A stretch of DNA of 64,000 bases, taken from Curtobacterium sp. SGAir0471. Its GTDB lineage: Bacteria > Actinomycetota > Actinomycetes > Actinomycetales > Microbacteriaceae. The DNA is taken from positions 1,612,001 to 1,676,000 of the forward strand of contig NZ_CP027869.1 of NCBI RefSeq assembly GCF_005490985.1, read 5' to 3'. Numbering within the stretch: position 1 is the first letter of the stretch; each line of letters starts with the position of its first letter. This document shows, piece by piece, positions 1 through 7,896 of this stretch. Below the pieces are notes generated by a model that was not told the origin of the DNA, ran no database searches, and saw only the letters and a program-made list of their open reading frames with translations. The position numbers and the translations under genes are program-made.

Positions 1-108
1 CTCCGCCGTGACCCCGGGCGAGAGCGTCGGGGTCCCCTCGGGACACGGCCCGTCGTCGTCCCACAGGGGCCAGCCCACGCCGTACTCGTTCATCAGCCGG
101 TAGCGCAC
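1..108 (-). CDS. Partial hypothetical protein, cut by the window edge
   Basis: The reverse strand stays open from the window edge and reads RYRLMNEYGVGWPLWDDDG, a protein-like composition rich in W, D and G. The start is unsure: GTG at 108 and ATG at 93 are both in frame, and neither has a clear ribosome binding site. It lies downstream of the small membrane protein gene ending at 152 and may be the last gene of that run. No family was recognised from about 36 residues. Confidence 0.4.
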   Translation of the reverse strand, partial: MRYRLMNEYGVGWPLWDDDGPCPEGTPTLSPGVTAE

Positions 109-151
109 GACCAGAGCATCCCACGGGAGAGAATCGGGTCGGGCGGCACCC

Positions 152-340
152 TCAGCCCGCGTGGCCCCCGCCGTGACCGCCGAGGTCCGGCGGAGCCGTC
201 TGGCTGCCCTGGATCGTCGGTGCCGACCCGTCGGTGACCCCTCGGCCGTGCTTGCTCGAGAACCACCCGAAGTACTGCCCGATCCAGGAGACGACGAACA
301 GCGCCGTGCCCCCGATGGCGATCCACACGTCTGGAGTCAT
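152..340 (-). CDS. Small single-pass membrane protein
   Basis: A 62-residue protein. Residues 5-25 form one hydrophobic segment (IAIGGTALFVVSWIGQYFGW) and the tail is rich in Gly, His and Pro. Its ATG overlaps the stop of the upstream rhomboid-like gene (ATGA), so the two are probably translationally coupled. Family and function are not recognised. Confidence 0.6.
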   Translation of the reverse strand: MTPDVWIAIGGTALFVVSWIGQYFGWFSSKHGRGVTDGSAPTIQGSQTAPPDLGGHGGGHAG

Positions 341-1011
341 CCCTGCACGCTAGATGACGAAGCCTCGGTACCGCCAGCAGGCGCGGCGTGCCCCGTCGCA
401 CGTCGACGGATCGTGATGACGAGCGCGCAGACGGCGCCGAGGACGAATGCGCCGCCGTGCAGATCGCCCGTGACGAACAACGCCGCACCGACGACCAACG
501 TGCCGATCGCCACGGCGCGCACAGCGGTGGACCGCGTCCGCACGCGCGCGACGGCGAGCGACGCAGCCAAGCCCACCACGACGACGGAGTTCCCGGCGCC
601 CACCGGTTGGACCACGGCTCCCCAGAACTGCGCCCCGACGCCGGAGACGAGCGCGATGACGACGAAGGAGCGTCGACCCCACGTCCGTTCCGCGAGGAAC
701 CCGACCACCGCGAGGCTCAGAAGGTTGAGCACCGCGCCCGGCCAGCCGTCGTCCTGCACGGTCAACGAGGTGACGAGGCGCCACCACTGTCCGTCGAGCA
801 TCCGCGGCCAGTCGCGTTCCCAGGCGGCCAGCAGCGTCGGCAGCACGAGCAGTTGCAGGACGGTGGGCACAGCGACGACCGCCAGGCTGACGAGCGTCGC
901 GACGGGTGGCCGCCGGTCTCCTCCCTGTCCGCTGCTCCGGCCGACGACGACCGCTCCACAGAGCACGAGCACGAGGCCGAGCACGGGCAGGGACGCCGTC
1001 ACCGCGCGCAA
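337..1011 (-). CDS. Rhomboid-like multi-pass membrane protein
   Basis: A 224-residue membrane protein with about six hydrophobic segments. The TTG start at 1011 is chosen because AGGAGG lies six bases upstream; an ATG-initiated frame reaches further up but runs into the AraC gene. The middle reads W-x-RLVTSLTVQDDGWPGAVLNL, the L1-loop pattern of rhomboids. Later segments contain GNS (where active rhomboids have GxSG) and GDLHGG, so a serine and a histidine remain but the glycine after the serine is replaced by valine. It may be an inactive rhomboid relative. It is followed, with overlap, by a 62-residue membrane protein. Confidence 0.7.
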   Translation of the reverse strand: MRAVTASLPVLGLVLVLCGAVVVGRSSGQGGDRRPPVATLVSLAVVAVPTVLQLLVLPTLLAAWERDWPRMLDGQWWRLVTSLTVQDDGWPGAVLNLLSLAVVGFLAERTWGRRSFVVIALVSGVGAQFWGAVVQPVGAGNSVVVVGLAASLAVARVRTRSTAVRAVAIGTLVVGAALFVTGDLHGGAFVLGAVCALVITIRRRATGHAAPAGGTEASSSSVQG

Positions 1012-1040
1012 CGGAACCCTCCTGACGATGCCACGAGGAC

Positions 1041-1880
1041 CTACTTCGTCCGACCCTCGCGGAGCTGCGCCCGGTAGGTGCCCGGGGCCGTCCCGCACGC
1101 GCGGGTGAAGTGGGCGTAGAAGCTCGACTGCGAACCGAACCCCGCCGCGTGTGCGATCTCCCCGATCGTCAGGGACGTCGTCGCGAGCAGCCGCTGCGAC
1201 TCGGCGACCCGGCACCGGGTCAGGTACTCCACGATGGTTGCACCGACGTCCTGCCGGAACACCGTCATCGCGTAGTGCGGGTGCAGGTGGGCCGCGGCCG
1301 CGACGTCGGCGACCTCGATCGGCTCGCGGAACCGGTCGACCACGAAGCGCACCATGTCGATCACCCGGTGCATCCCGTCGGCGGTCCCGTGGGCGTCGTC
1401 GGCACGCGTGGCCAGAGCGTCGCGGTGGTGGCGCAGCAGCCGTCGGACGAGCGCCTGGGCCTCGAGGTTGGCGATGACCTCAGCGCCGTCGTCCGCGAAG
1501 TCCCGCTGCCACGACGACAGCATCGACTCGACGTCCCGTCCGGCGGCGGCCGTGGGGACCACCACGGGCCGGTTGAGGAGCATCGCGCCGAGGTCGTGGT
1601 CGGGCAGCCCCCACGCCAGCACCTCGCCGAGGGGGATGTGGACCCAGCGGAACTGGCCGGTCCCGGTGCCGTCCCCGACGAGCTGGTGCGGGGTCCACCC
1701 CCAGAACAGCGCGATCTCACCCGCGTGGACGCTGACCGGCGCGCCGCCGAACCGGTAGTCGAGCCGCCCGTCGAGCACCAGGTTGATCTCGAGGTCGTCG
1801 TGCCGGTGCGACGACGCCATGAGCGGCGCCGGGCCGCGGTGGCTCCAGTACGCCGCTTCCACCGTCTCCACGTCGAGCAC
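1041..1880 (-). CDS. AraC-family transcription regulator, divergent from the alpha-galactosidase operon
   Basis: A 279-residue AraC/XylS regulator. The N-terminal half is a cupin-like sugar-sensing domain (HRHDDLEINLVLDG, about residues 26-39, then GEIALFWGW). The C-terminal hundred residues hold two helix-turn-helix units ending in the family signature IGEIAHAAGFGSQSSFYAHF. It is transcribed away from the GH4 alpha-galactosidase gene, the usual arrangement for a local activator, so it probably controls melibiose or alpha-galactoside uptake and cleavage. The GTG start lies six bases after a TAGGCT -10 box, so the mRNA is likely leaderless. Confidence 0.88.
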   Translation of the reverse strand: MLDVETVEAAYWSHRGPAPLMASSHRHDDLEINLVLDGRLDYRFGGAPVSVHAGEIALFWGWTPHQLVGDGTGTGQFRWVHIPLGEVLAWGLPDHDLGAMLLNRPVVVPTAAAGRDVESMLSSWQRDFADDGAEVIANLEAQALVRRLLRHHRDALATRADDAHGTADGMHRVIDMVRFVVDRFREPIEVADVAAAAHLHPHYAMTVFRQDVGATIVEYLTRCRVAESQRLLATTSLTIGEIAHAAGFGSQSSFYAHFTRACGTAPGTYRAQLREGRTK

Positions 1881-1886
1881 ACCACG

Positions 1887-1892
1887 AGCCTA
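1887..1892 (-). promoter_or_regulatory. -10 box of a leaderless promoter (AraC gene)
   Basis: On the reverse strand TAGGCT is followed by six bases and then the GTG start of the AraC-family gene. The spacing puts the transcription start at or next to the start codon. The same arrangement recurs at about ten genes in the window. Confidence 0.55.
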
Positions 1893-1950
1893 CGACAGCA
1901 CGCCGCGCGGTCGTCGGACCCGCACAGTCGGCCCGGCCGACGGCGGCCCG

Positions 1951-2050
1951 GTCCGGTCCGGTCCAGCCCGGTCCGGTCCAGCCCGGTCCGGTCCGGTCCG
2001 GTCCGGTCCAGCCCGGTCCGGTCCGATCCGGTCCGGTCCGGTCCGGTCCG
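1951..2050. repeat. Pentanucleotide tandem array, 20 units of GTCCG
   Basis: One hundred bases fall in exact five-base register. Fourteen units appear to be exact GTCCG or nearly all so; the rest are single-base variants (GTCCA, GCCCG, ATCCG). GTCCA-GCCCG pairs recur three times, suggesting expansion by duplication of larger blocks. The array fills much of the intergenic space between the divergent AraC gene and the alpha-galactosidase gene. Both strands are nearly free of stops across it, so reading frames cross it but look like shadows. Confidence 0.9.
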
Positions 2051-2105
2051 AGGATCCTGGAACCCTGGCGTCCGGAACCGGAGGACCCGGGGGAGCGCCG
2101 CTTCC

Positions 2106-2111
2106 TAGCGT
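2106..2111 (+). promoter_or_regulatory. -10 box of a leaderless promoter (alpha-galactosidase gene)
   Basis: TAGCGT is followed by six bases and the ATG of the GH4 gene, and no ribosome binding site precedes that ATG. The box lies 56 bases past the end of the pentamer array. Confidence 0.55.
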
Positions 2112-2117
2112 GGCGAC

Positions 2118-3548
2118 ATGACCAAGATCACCATCATCGGCGCCGGCGGCTTCGTCTTCCCCTTCCGGCTCATCGGCGACCTCGTCAGCTTCCCCGCGCT
2201 GCAGGACGCGACGCTGCACCTCATGGACCTCGACGCGGGCAGGGTCGCCCGCACCGCGACGGCCGCACGCGAACTCGTCGCCCACCACGGCCTCGGTGTC
2301 GAGGTGCTCGAGACCACCGACCGCCGCGAAGCGCTCGACGGCGCCGATGTCGTCATCATCACGTTCCAGGTCGGCGGCGTGGAGTCGTACCGCTGGGACG
2401 TCGAGATCCCGCGCAAGTACGGCATCGACCAGGCCGTCGGCGACACGGTCGGCCCCGGCGGCGTCTTCCGGTTCCTGCGCTCCGTCCGCGCCTACGAGGA
2501 CATCGCCCGCGACGCCCTCGAGCTCTGCCCGGACGCCCAGTTCATCAACTACGCGAACCCGATGGCGATGGCGACGGCGTTCCTCAACGCGAAGGGGCTC
2601 CGGACCGTCGGCCTCTGCCACAGCGTGCAGGGGACGACGCGGATGCTCGCCCGGACGCTCGGCGTGCCCTACGACGAGGTCGAGTTCGTCAGCGCCGGCA
2701 TCAACCACCAGGCCTGGATCCTCGAGTTCAAGCGCCGGGGTGGTGAGGACCTGTACCCGCGCCTCCGCGCCGTCATGGCCGCGAAGCACCGCCGCGGTGT
2801 CGCGGCATCCGACCTGCACGACGACGACGGCGACCACAGCGAGGCAGCCGTCGCCGCGAGCAACTACGAGGGCGGCAACGAGCAGGTCCGCACCGAGCTG
2901 ATGCGGTCGTTCGGGTACTTCGAGACCGAGTCGAGCCACCACGCGAGCGAGTACGTGCCGTACTTCCGGAAGGACCCCGAGACGGTGCTCGAGTACATCC
3001 CGGAGCGCTGGGACTACTACGAGATCTGCCTCGCGCACGACGAACAGGGCGACGTCGACGCCCAGCTCGAGAGACTCAAGGCCGACCTGTCGCCGAGCGT
3101 CGAGTACGGCGCGAGCATCGTGAACGCGATCGTCACCGGCGTCCCGGCCGTCGTGTACGGCAACGTCCCGAACAGCACGGGCGTCATCCAGAACCTGCCG
3201 TCCGACGCATGCGTCGAGGTCGCGTGCCTGGTGGACGGCAAGGGCGTGCAGCCGACGTCCTTCGGCGAGCTCCCGCCCCAGCTCGCCGCGCTGAACCGCA
3301 CGAACACCAACGTGCAGACGCTCGCCGTCCGCGCGGCGCTGACCGGCGACGTCGCGCACGTGCACCACGCCGTCGCGCTCGACCCGCTGACCGCCGCCCA
3401 CCTGACCCTCGACCGGATCGCCGAGATGACCGAGGAGCTCCTGCACGCCCACGCGGCGCTCCTCCCCGAGTCCCTGCGCCCGGCTGACGCGGTCGCCGCC
3501 GGCGCGACGGCGGTGGCCGACCGGGAGGCCCGTCCCGCCCTCGTCTGA
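2118..3548 (+). CDS. melA: Alpha-galactosidase, glycoside hydrolase family 4
   Basis: A 476-residue GH4 enzyme that would hydrolyse alpha-galactosides such as melibiose using NAD+ and a divalent metal in the cytoplasm. It opens with a Rossmann loop (ITIIGAGG, residues 4-11). Family motifs follow: NYANPMA, GLCHSVQ (the CHS form seen in alpha-galactosidases) and GINHQAW with the metal-binding His. Length matches the family. It is the first gene after the divergent AraC regulator and is followed by a sugar ABC importer, which fits import then intracellular cleavage. The assignment to alpha-galactosidase rather than another GH4 activity rests on the CHSV motif and overall similarity. Confidence 0.9.
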   Translation: MTKITIIGAGGFVFPFRLIGDLVSFPALQDATLHLMDLDAGRVARTATAARELVAHHGLGVEVLETTDRREALDGADVVIITFQVGGVESYRWDVEIPRKYGIDQAVGDTVGPGGVFRFLRSVRAYEDIARDALELCPDAQFINYANPMAMATAFLNAKGLRTVGLCHSVQGTTRMLARTLGVPYDEVEFVSAGINHQAWILEFKRRGGEDLYPRLRAVMAAKHRRGVAASDLHDDDGDHSEAAVAASNYEGGNEQVRTELMRSFGYFETESSHHASEYVPYFRKDPETVLEYIPERWDYYEICLAHDEQGDVDAQLERLKADLSPSVEYGASIVNAIVTGVPAVVYGNVPNSTGVIQNLPSDACVEVACLVDGKGVQPTSFGELPPQLAALNRTNTNVQTLAVRAALTGDVAHVHHAVALDPLTAAHLTLDRIAEMTEELLHAHAALLPESLRPADAVAAGATAVADREARPALV

Positions 3549-3558
3549 TCCCGTACGT

Positions 3559-3587
3559 CCGACGCGGGGCCACCGTCCCCGCGTCGG
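3559..3587. terminator. Hairpin after the alpha-galactosidase gene
   Basis: Perfect 11-base inverted repeat (CCGACGCGGGG at 3559-3569 and its complement at 3577-3587) with a seven-base loop, 11 bases after the stop. There is no T-run. It may terminate or attenuate transcription, or stabilise the upstream mRNA end. Confidence 0.55.
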
Positions 3588-3601
3588 CGCGGCCACCCGT
3601 C

Positions 3602-3631
3602 GGGTCGCGACCACCGCACCGGTCGCGACCC
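3602..3631. terminator. Second hairpin between the alpha-galactosidase and binding-protein genes
   Basis: Perfect 11-base inverted repeat (GGGTCGCGACC, 3602-3612 and 3621-3631) with an eight-base loop, directly after the first hairpin. Each arm is itself palindromic (GGTCGCGACC), so an operator is an alternative to a transcript structure. Confidence 0.5.
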
Positions 3632-3717
3632 GGACACGCGGGGCGCGACGACGCGCCCGCGCGGGCCGTGCCTCCCGTCCGAACGCACCCGGCACCACGA
3701 CCTCGAAGGAGAGGACC

Positions 3718-5022
3718 ATGCCGACCCGACCATCCCCACAGCTGGCCAGACGGGGGTTCCTCGCACTCGCCGGCATCTCCATGGCCGGCGCCCTCGCCGC
3801 CTGCGCGGAACAGGGCACCGCCGCCCACGGCGGTACGAAGCACATCCGCCTGTCGACCTGGAACATCCCGACCGACATCACCAGCTACCAGGCGATCGCC
3901 GACGAGTTCGTCGCGACGCACCCCGGCACGAGCGTCGCCGTCGAGGTCACGACCGGACAGTTCCACCAGTGGTTCATCACCCGCCTGGCGGCCGACCTCG
4001 CCCCCGACATCATCCGGATCACCCCGCAGCAGATCGGTCGGTACGCCGCGAACGGCAGCCTCGTCGACATCAGCGGGCAGATCCCCGCCGACTACCGCAC
4101 CGACTACACCGACCCGTTCTGGGCGATCGGTGCCCGGAACGACGGGGTGTACGGGGTGTTCCAGCACACCGACAACTTCATCACCTACTACGACCGCCGC
4201 GTGATGGAGCGGATCGGCGTCACCCCACCGACCGCGCTCGCGGACGCCTGGACCTGGGACGAGTTCCTCGACGTCGCCCGCGAGGTCAGGAAGGTCACCG
4301 GCAAGTACGCCTTCGGCTACGGGTGGAGCGGGCCGGAGACCGCCTACCGGTGGCTGCCCTTCGTGTACCAGAACGGCGGCGCCTTCCTGGGAGAGGACGG
4401 GGCGACCCCGTCCATGGACACTCCCGAGGCGATCGGAGCCCTGGAGTTCGGGCGGAAGTGGTACGCCGAGGGGCTCGCCACGACGGGCAACCTCAGCAAG
4501 ACCGGCGGCGGCGACGTCGCACGGAACCTGTTCACGACCGGCCAGATCGGCATGATGCTCAACAACCCGGAGCCGATGGCGCAGCTGGACCAGGAGATGC
4601 CGGACGAGTGGGGGACCGCGCCGATGGTCCGCAACACCGGCGAGGCGAGCGACCTGGGCGGGAACGCCCTGGCGGTCACCAAGTCGAGCAGGTACCCCGA
4701 ACTCGCCGCCGAGCTCGTCGTCATGATCACGAGCCGGGCGAACGTCGAACGGTTCTGCCACGACGGCAACTGGCTCCCGGCACGGAAGTCCCTCGACGCC
4801 GCCGACATCGGCTACGCGACCCACTCCGACACCATGCAGCAGTTCATCGACCAGGGGTCGACGATCCCGCTGTCGATGGTGAAGGCCGAGAGCGGCCAGT
4901 ACTTCGCGTCGCTGAACGCGGTCTTCGCCGACTACCTCGACCTGTGTCTCCTCGGGCAGCTCAGCCCGAAGGACGCAGCGAACCAGATGATGGGGGCGAT
5001 GCGCAGTGTCACTGCGAACTGA
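3718..5022 (+). CDS. Sugar ABC transporter substrate-binding lipoprotein
   Basis: A 434-residue extracellular solute-binding protein (family 1). The N-terminus has a twin-arginine-like start (ARRGFLALAG) and a lipobox with Cys near residue 26 (ALAAC), so it would be exported and anchored to the outer face of the membrane. The mature part has the family look (WNIPTDITSYQAIADEF, later NNPEPMAQL). It has a good ribosome binding site (AAGGAG) and is followed by two permease genes, the first overlapping it by 17 bases. No ATPase gene is present, as is common for actinobacterial sugar importers that share MsiK. The substrate is probably an alpha-galactoside. Confidence 0.9.
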   Translation: MPTRPSPQLARRGFLALAGISMAGALAACAEQGTAAHGGTKHIRLSTWNIPTDITSYQAIADEFVATHPGTSVAVEVTTGQFHQWFITRLAADLAPDIIRITPQQIGRYAANGSLVDISGQIPADYRTDYTDPFWAIGARNDGVYGVFQHTDNFITYYDRRVMERIGVTPPTALADAWTWDEFLDVAREVRKVTGKYAFGYGWSGPETAYRWLPFVYQNGGAFLGEDGATPSMDTPEAIGALEFGRKWYAEGLATTGNLSKTGGGDVARNLFTTGQIGMMLNNPEPMAQLDQEMPDEWGTAPMVRNTGEASDLGGNALAVTKSSRYPELAAELVVMITSRANVERFCHDGNWLPARKSLDAADIGYATHSDTMQQFIDQGSTIPLSMVKAESGQYFASLNAVFADYLDLCLLGQLSPKDAANQMMGAMRSVTAN

Positions 5023-5962
5023 GACCGCGCCGGTGCGAACGCCGGCGACCACTCCGCCGGCCGGCGGCCTGCCCGCTGGCCGCGCCACCGGCACGCGACG
5101 GGGCCGCTTCGTCCCGTACGTCTTCGTCGGGCCGGCCGGACTGCTCTTCCTGGCGTTCTCGCTCGTGCCGATCGTCATCGCGATCCTGTTGAGCCTGCGG
5201 GACAGCAGCACGTCCATCGGCGACGGCGACTGGATCGGCGCCGGCAACTTCGCGACGATGGGCTCCGACCCGCTGATCGCCACCGCGCTCGGGAACACCC
5301 TCGTCTTCACGGTCGGTACCGTCCCGACGTCCATGGCGATCGGCCTGGCGCTCGCCGTGGCGCTCAACCGTCCGCTGCCCGGCCGCGGGCTCTTCCGAGC
5401 GCTGTTCTTCGTCCCGATGGTCGCCGCGGGTGTGGTCGTCGGCGTGGTCATGTCGTGGATCTTCAACGGTGACTACGGCGTGGTGAACAACCTGCTCGAG
5501 GCCCTCGGGCTCGGACGGCTGCCCTGGCTGACGGCTCCCGGCTGGGCCATGGCGACGTTGGTGATCGTCGTGGTGTGGACCCGGATCGGGTTCTGCATGG
5601 TGATCTACCTCGGAGCACTGCAGTCCGTCCCCACGGAGCTCAAGGAGGCGGCGGCGATCGACGGGGCGTCCCGCTGGGCGCGGTTCCGGACGATCACCTG
5701 GCCGCTCCTCCGACCGACGACGTCGATCCTGCTCATCCTCAACGTCGTGTTCTCGCTGCAGGCCTTCGACGTCATCTACGTGATGACCGGCGGCGGCCCC
5801 GGCTTCTCCACCACCGTGCTCATCCAGTACGTGTTCCGCTCCGCGTTCATCGACGCCCGGATGGGCTACGCGGCGGCCCTCGGACTGGTGCTCGTCGCGA
5901 TCCTGCTCGTGTTCACGCTGCTCCGGCAGCGAGCCAACCGCAAGGCGGAGGAGATGCTCTGA
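5006..5962 (+). CDS. Sugar ABC transporter permease, MalF/UgpA type
   Basis: A 318-residue inner-membrane permease with six predicted transmembrane segments and a long basic N-terminal tail. The EAA loop that docks the ATPase is visible as ELKEAAAIDGASRWARFRTI. The GTG start lies inside the end of the binding-protein gene, and its stop overlaps the start of the next permease, so the three are one translation-coupled operon. Confidence 0.9.
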   Translation: MSLRTETAPVRTPATTPPAGGLPAGRATGTRRGRFVPYVFVGPAGLLFLAFSLVPIVIAILLSLRDSSTSIGDGDWIGAGNFATMGSDPLIATALGNTLVFTVGTVPTSMAIGLALAVALNRPLPGRGLFRALFFVPMVAAGVVVGVVMSWIFNGDYGVVNNLLEALGLGRLPWLTAPGWAMATLVIVVVWTRIGFCMVIYLGALQSVPTELKEAAAIDGASRWARFRTITWPLLRPTTSILLILNVVFSLQAFDVIYVMTGGGPGFSTTVLIQYVFRSAFIDARMGYAAALGLVLVAILLVFTLLRQRANRKAEEML

Positions 5963-6846
5963 TGGCCGTCCTCGAGACCCGTGGTCGTACCGTTCCCCAC
6001 GCTGCACCGACACGCACTCGCGCCCGGCACCGTCCGCGCCGTTGGCTGCTCGTCGCCGTCCTGACCGCCCTGGCGATCATGATGGTGTTCCCGCTCTACT
6101 GGATGATCGTGTCGGCGCTCGCGCCCGGCGGCCAGTCGCAGAGCGGGTCGTTCTCCCTCTTCCCCGCGGACCCGTCGTTCGACAACTACGCCCAGGTGTT
6201 CAGCACCCAGCCGGTGTGGCGGTGGCTCGGCAACTCGGCGCTCATCACCAGCCTCGGCACCGCGCTGAGCGTCGTCGTGTCGCTGATGGCCGGGTACGCG
6301 CTCGCGAAGTTCCGGTTCCGCGGGCGCGGACTGCTCTACGCCGCGTTCCTCGTCACGATCATGATCCCGATCCAGGTGACCATCGTGCCGAGCTTCCTCG
6401 TCGTCGCGAAGATGGGGCTGGTCGACTCCCCGTGGGCGGTGATCCTGCCGACGGTGTTCGACGTGGTCGGGATCTTCATCGCCCGGCAGTTCATGCTCGG
6501 CGTCCCCGATGCGCTGATGGAGGCCGCCCGGCTCGACGGGGCGGGGGAGTTCCAGACGTTCTTCCGGGTCGTGCTGCCGTCGTGCGGACCCCTCGTCGGC
6601 GTCCTCGTGATCCTGGGGTTCATGACCCGCTGGAACGACTTCCTCTGGCCGCTCGTCGTGCTGCAGGGGAACGAGAACCTGACCGTGCCGGTGGCGCTGT
6701 CCACGCTGACGAACAACCCGGCGTTCAGTTCGCCCTGGGGCGCGGTGATGGCGATCGCGACCGTGACGGTGCTGCCGCTGCTCGTCGTGTTCCTGGCGTT
6801 CCAGCGGCAGTTCGTGCAGGGCATCGCGTCCACCGGCATCAAGTGA
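5962..6846 (+). CDS. Sugar ABC transporter permease, MalG/UgpE type
   Basis: A 294-residue partner of the preceding permease. The ATG at 5962 shares a base with the previous stop (TGATG); a longer upstream reading frame is a shadow. Six transmembrane segments are visible and the EAA loop reads ALMEAARLDGAGEFQTFFRV. The end IKSTGIK-like tail (ASTGIK) is typical of MalG-type permeases. It completes the sugar importer. Confidence 0.9.
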   Translation: MAVLETRGRTVPHAAPTRTRARHRPRRWLLVAVLTALAIMMVFPLYWMIVSALAPGGQSQSGSFSLFPADPSFDNYAQVFSTQPVWRWLGNSALITSLGTALSVVVSLMAGYALAKFRFRGRGLLYAAFLVTIMIPIQVTIVPSFLVVAKMGLVDSPWAVILPTVFDVVGIFIARQFMLGVPDALMEAARLDGAGEFQTFFRVVLPSCGPLVGVLVILGFMTRWNDFLWPLVVLQGNENLTVPVALSTLTNNPAFSSPWGAVMAIATVTVLPLLVVFLAFQRQFVQGIASTGIK

Positions 6847-6878
6847 GGGGCCGACGGTAGCGACCGCCGCATCGGCAG

Positions 6879-6884
6879 TAGCCT
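6879..6884 (+). promoter_or_regulatory. -10 box of a leaderless promoter
   Basis: TAGCCT is followed by six bases and then the GTG of the small membrane protein at 6891, suggesting a transcript of its own rather than read-through from the sugar operon. Confidence 0.5.
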
Positions 6885-6890
6885 CGGGAC

Positions 6891-7223
6891 GTGCACCCGC
6901 TCGCCGGCCCCTCGCCCTCCACGGACACCCGCCTCGGCGTCGCGCGAGCCCTCCTCGTGGGGTCCGCCCTGAGCTTCGCCGTCCTCTGGGCCGTGCTCTG
7001 GCTCCCGGTGCTGCTGACCGGCTCGCAGGGCAGCCTGTTCCTGTACCCGGTCGTCCTGCTGCTGGCCGTCGCACCGTACGCGGCCACCTGGGTCGCCCTG
7101 GTGCTCGCCGACCGCGCGCGGAGGGCACGCGCGGACGGCCGCCGCTCCGCGGTCCCCGCCCTCTGCGCGGTCCTGCTCGTCCTGGCCCCGCTCCTGCTCT
7201 GGTTCGGTCCCGTCGCGTCCTGA
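6891..7223 (+). CDS. Small membrane protein of unknown function
   Basis: A 110-residue protein with three hydrophobic segments (about residues 23-45, 48-72 and 86-108). The GTG start follows a leaderless promoter box. It sits between the sugar transporter and a decayed MFS gene. No family was recognised. Confidence 0.6.
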   Translation: MHPLAGPSPSTDTRLGVARALLVGSALSFAVLWAVLWLPVLLTGSQGSLFLYPVVLLLAVAPYAATWVALVLADRARRARADGRRSAVPALCAVLLVLAPLLLWFGPVAS

Positions 7224-7255
7224 CCCCGACGGTCACCCGGTCCGACCGAGACGGA

Positions 7256-7291
7256 CGGGAGGCGCGTGGCGGGCCCGCAGCGAGCCTCCCG
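7256..7291. repeat. REP-like palindrome, copy 1
   Basis: CGGGAGGC (7256-7263) and GCCTCCCG (7284-7291) are inverted arms around GCGTGGCGGG-type sequence. The core GGGAGGCGCGTGGCGGG recurs near 16.5 and 19 kb. It lies between convergent gene ends. Confidence 0.6.
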
Positions 7292-7308
7292 GCCGTTCCC
7301 GTGTCGCG

Positions 7309-7775
7309 TCAGGAGCCGGTCGGCGGCCCCGCCACGTCGGCGTCGGTCCCCGTTGCGACCGACGCATCGGCGGCGACCGGGCGCAGCGCCCGCCACCCCG
7401 CCACCCCGTCGCACCCACCGCGGCGGTCGCGACCGCCGCGACGGCTATCGCTGCGGGCAGGCTCCACGTGATCGCGACCGCGCCGACGAGCAGCGGTCCG
7501 CCGGCGTCACCGACCTCGCGCCCGAGCTCCGCGTTGCCCATCGTCCGGCCCGTGCGGTCGTCGGGGGTGCACGCTGCCAGGTGCGCGATGGCGAGCGGCG
7601 TGACCGTGCCGAGGATGCCGCCGACCGCAGCGGCCGCGACGAACAGCGTGACCGGGCCGGGCAGGGCCGCGAGGACGCCGAGCCCGGCGGCGGTGAGCAG
7701 CAGCCCGCCCGTGCACCCGGCTCGGGTGTCGGGGCGACCCTGGTCGCGGAGCCGCCCGGCGAGCGGCTGCAGCAC
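7309..7775 (-). pseudogene. Decayed MFS transporter, C-terminal half
   Basis: The reverse strand encodes the second half of a major facilitator transporter (LQPLAGRLRDQG loop, then several hydrophobic helices). The first half is missing: an in-frame TGA lies just upstream of 7775 and no MFS sequence follows. Near the C-terminus an 8-base tandem duplication (GCCACCCC at 7392-7399 and 7400-7407) shifts the frame; removing one copy restores a sensible tail (GWRALRPVAADAS...) ending at a TGA at 7309. Two independent lesions mark it as a pseudogene. Confidence 0.75.
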
Positions 7776-7861
7776 CGTGGAGACGATGCGTCGTCACCGC
7801 ACCAGTGTGGCGGAAGACCGTGCTACGGATTCGCGCAAACCCGCAATGCGGTCTCCTGAGC

Positions 7862-7890
7862 TTGTGGTGCGACACACCCGAGAGTACGTT
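7862..7890 (+). promoter_or_regulatory. Promoter of the exopolysaccharide operon
   Basis: TTGTGG (7862-7867) and TACGTT (7885-7890) are separated by 17 bases, a good sigma-70-type pair. The transcription start would fall near 7897, leaving a leader of about 205 bases before the synthase gene. Confidence 0.5.
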
Positions 7891-7896
7891 CAGGCC

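Noticed and set aside
337..1215. Longer start for the rhomboid-like gene
   Set aside because: The extension overlaps the AraC gene, is Arg/Gly/Pro-rich, and the TTG at 1011 has an ideal AGGAGG site.
1890..5466. Very long reverse-strand frames over the alpha-galactoside operon
   Set aside because: Antisense shadows rich in Val/Arg/Asp with no motif, opposite genes with clear family signatures.
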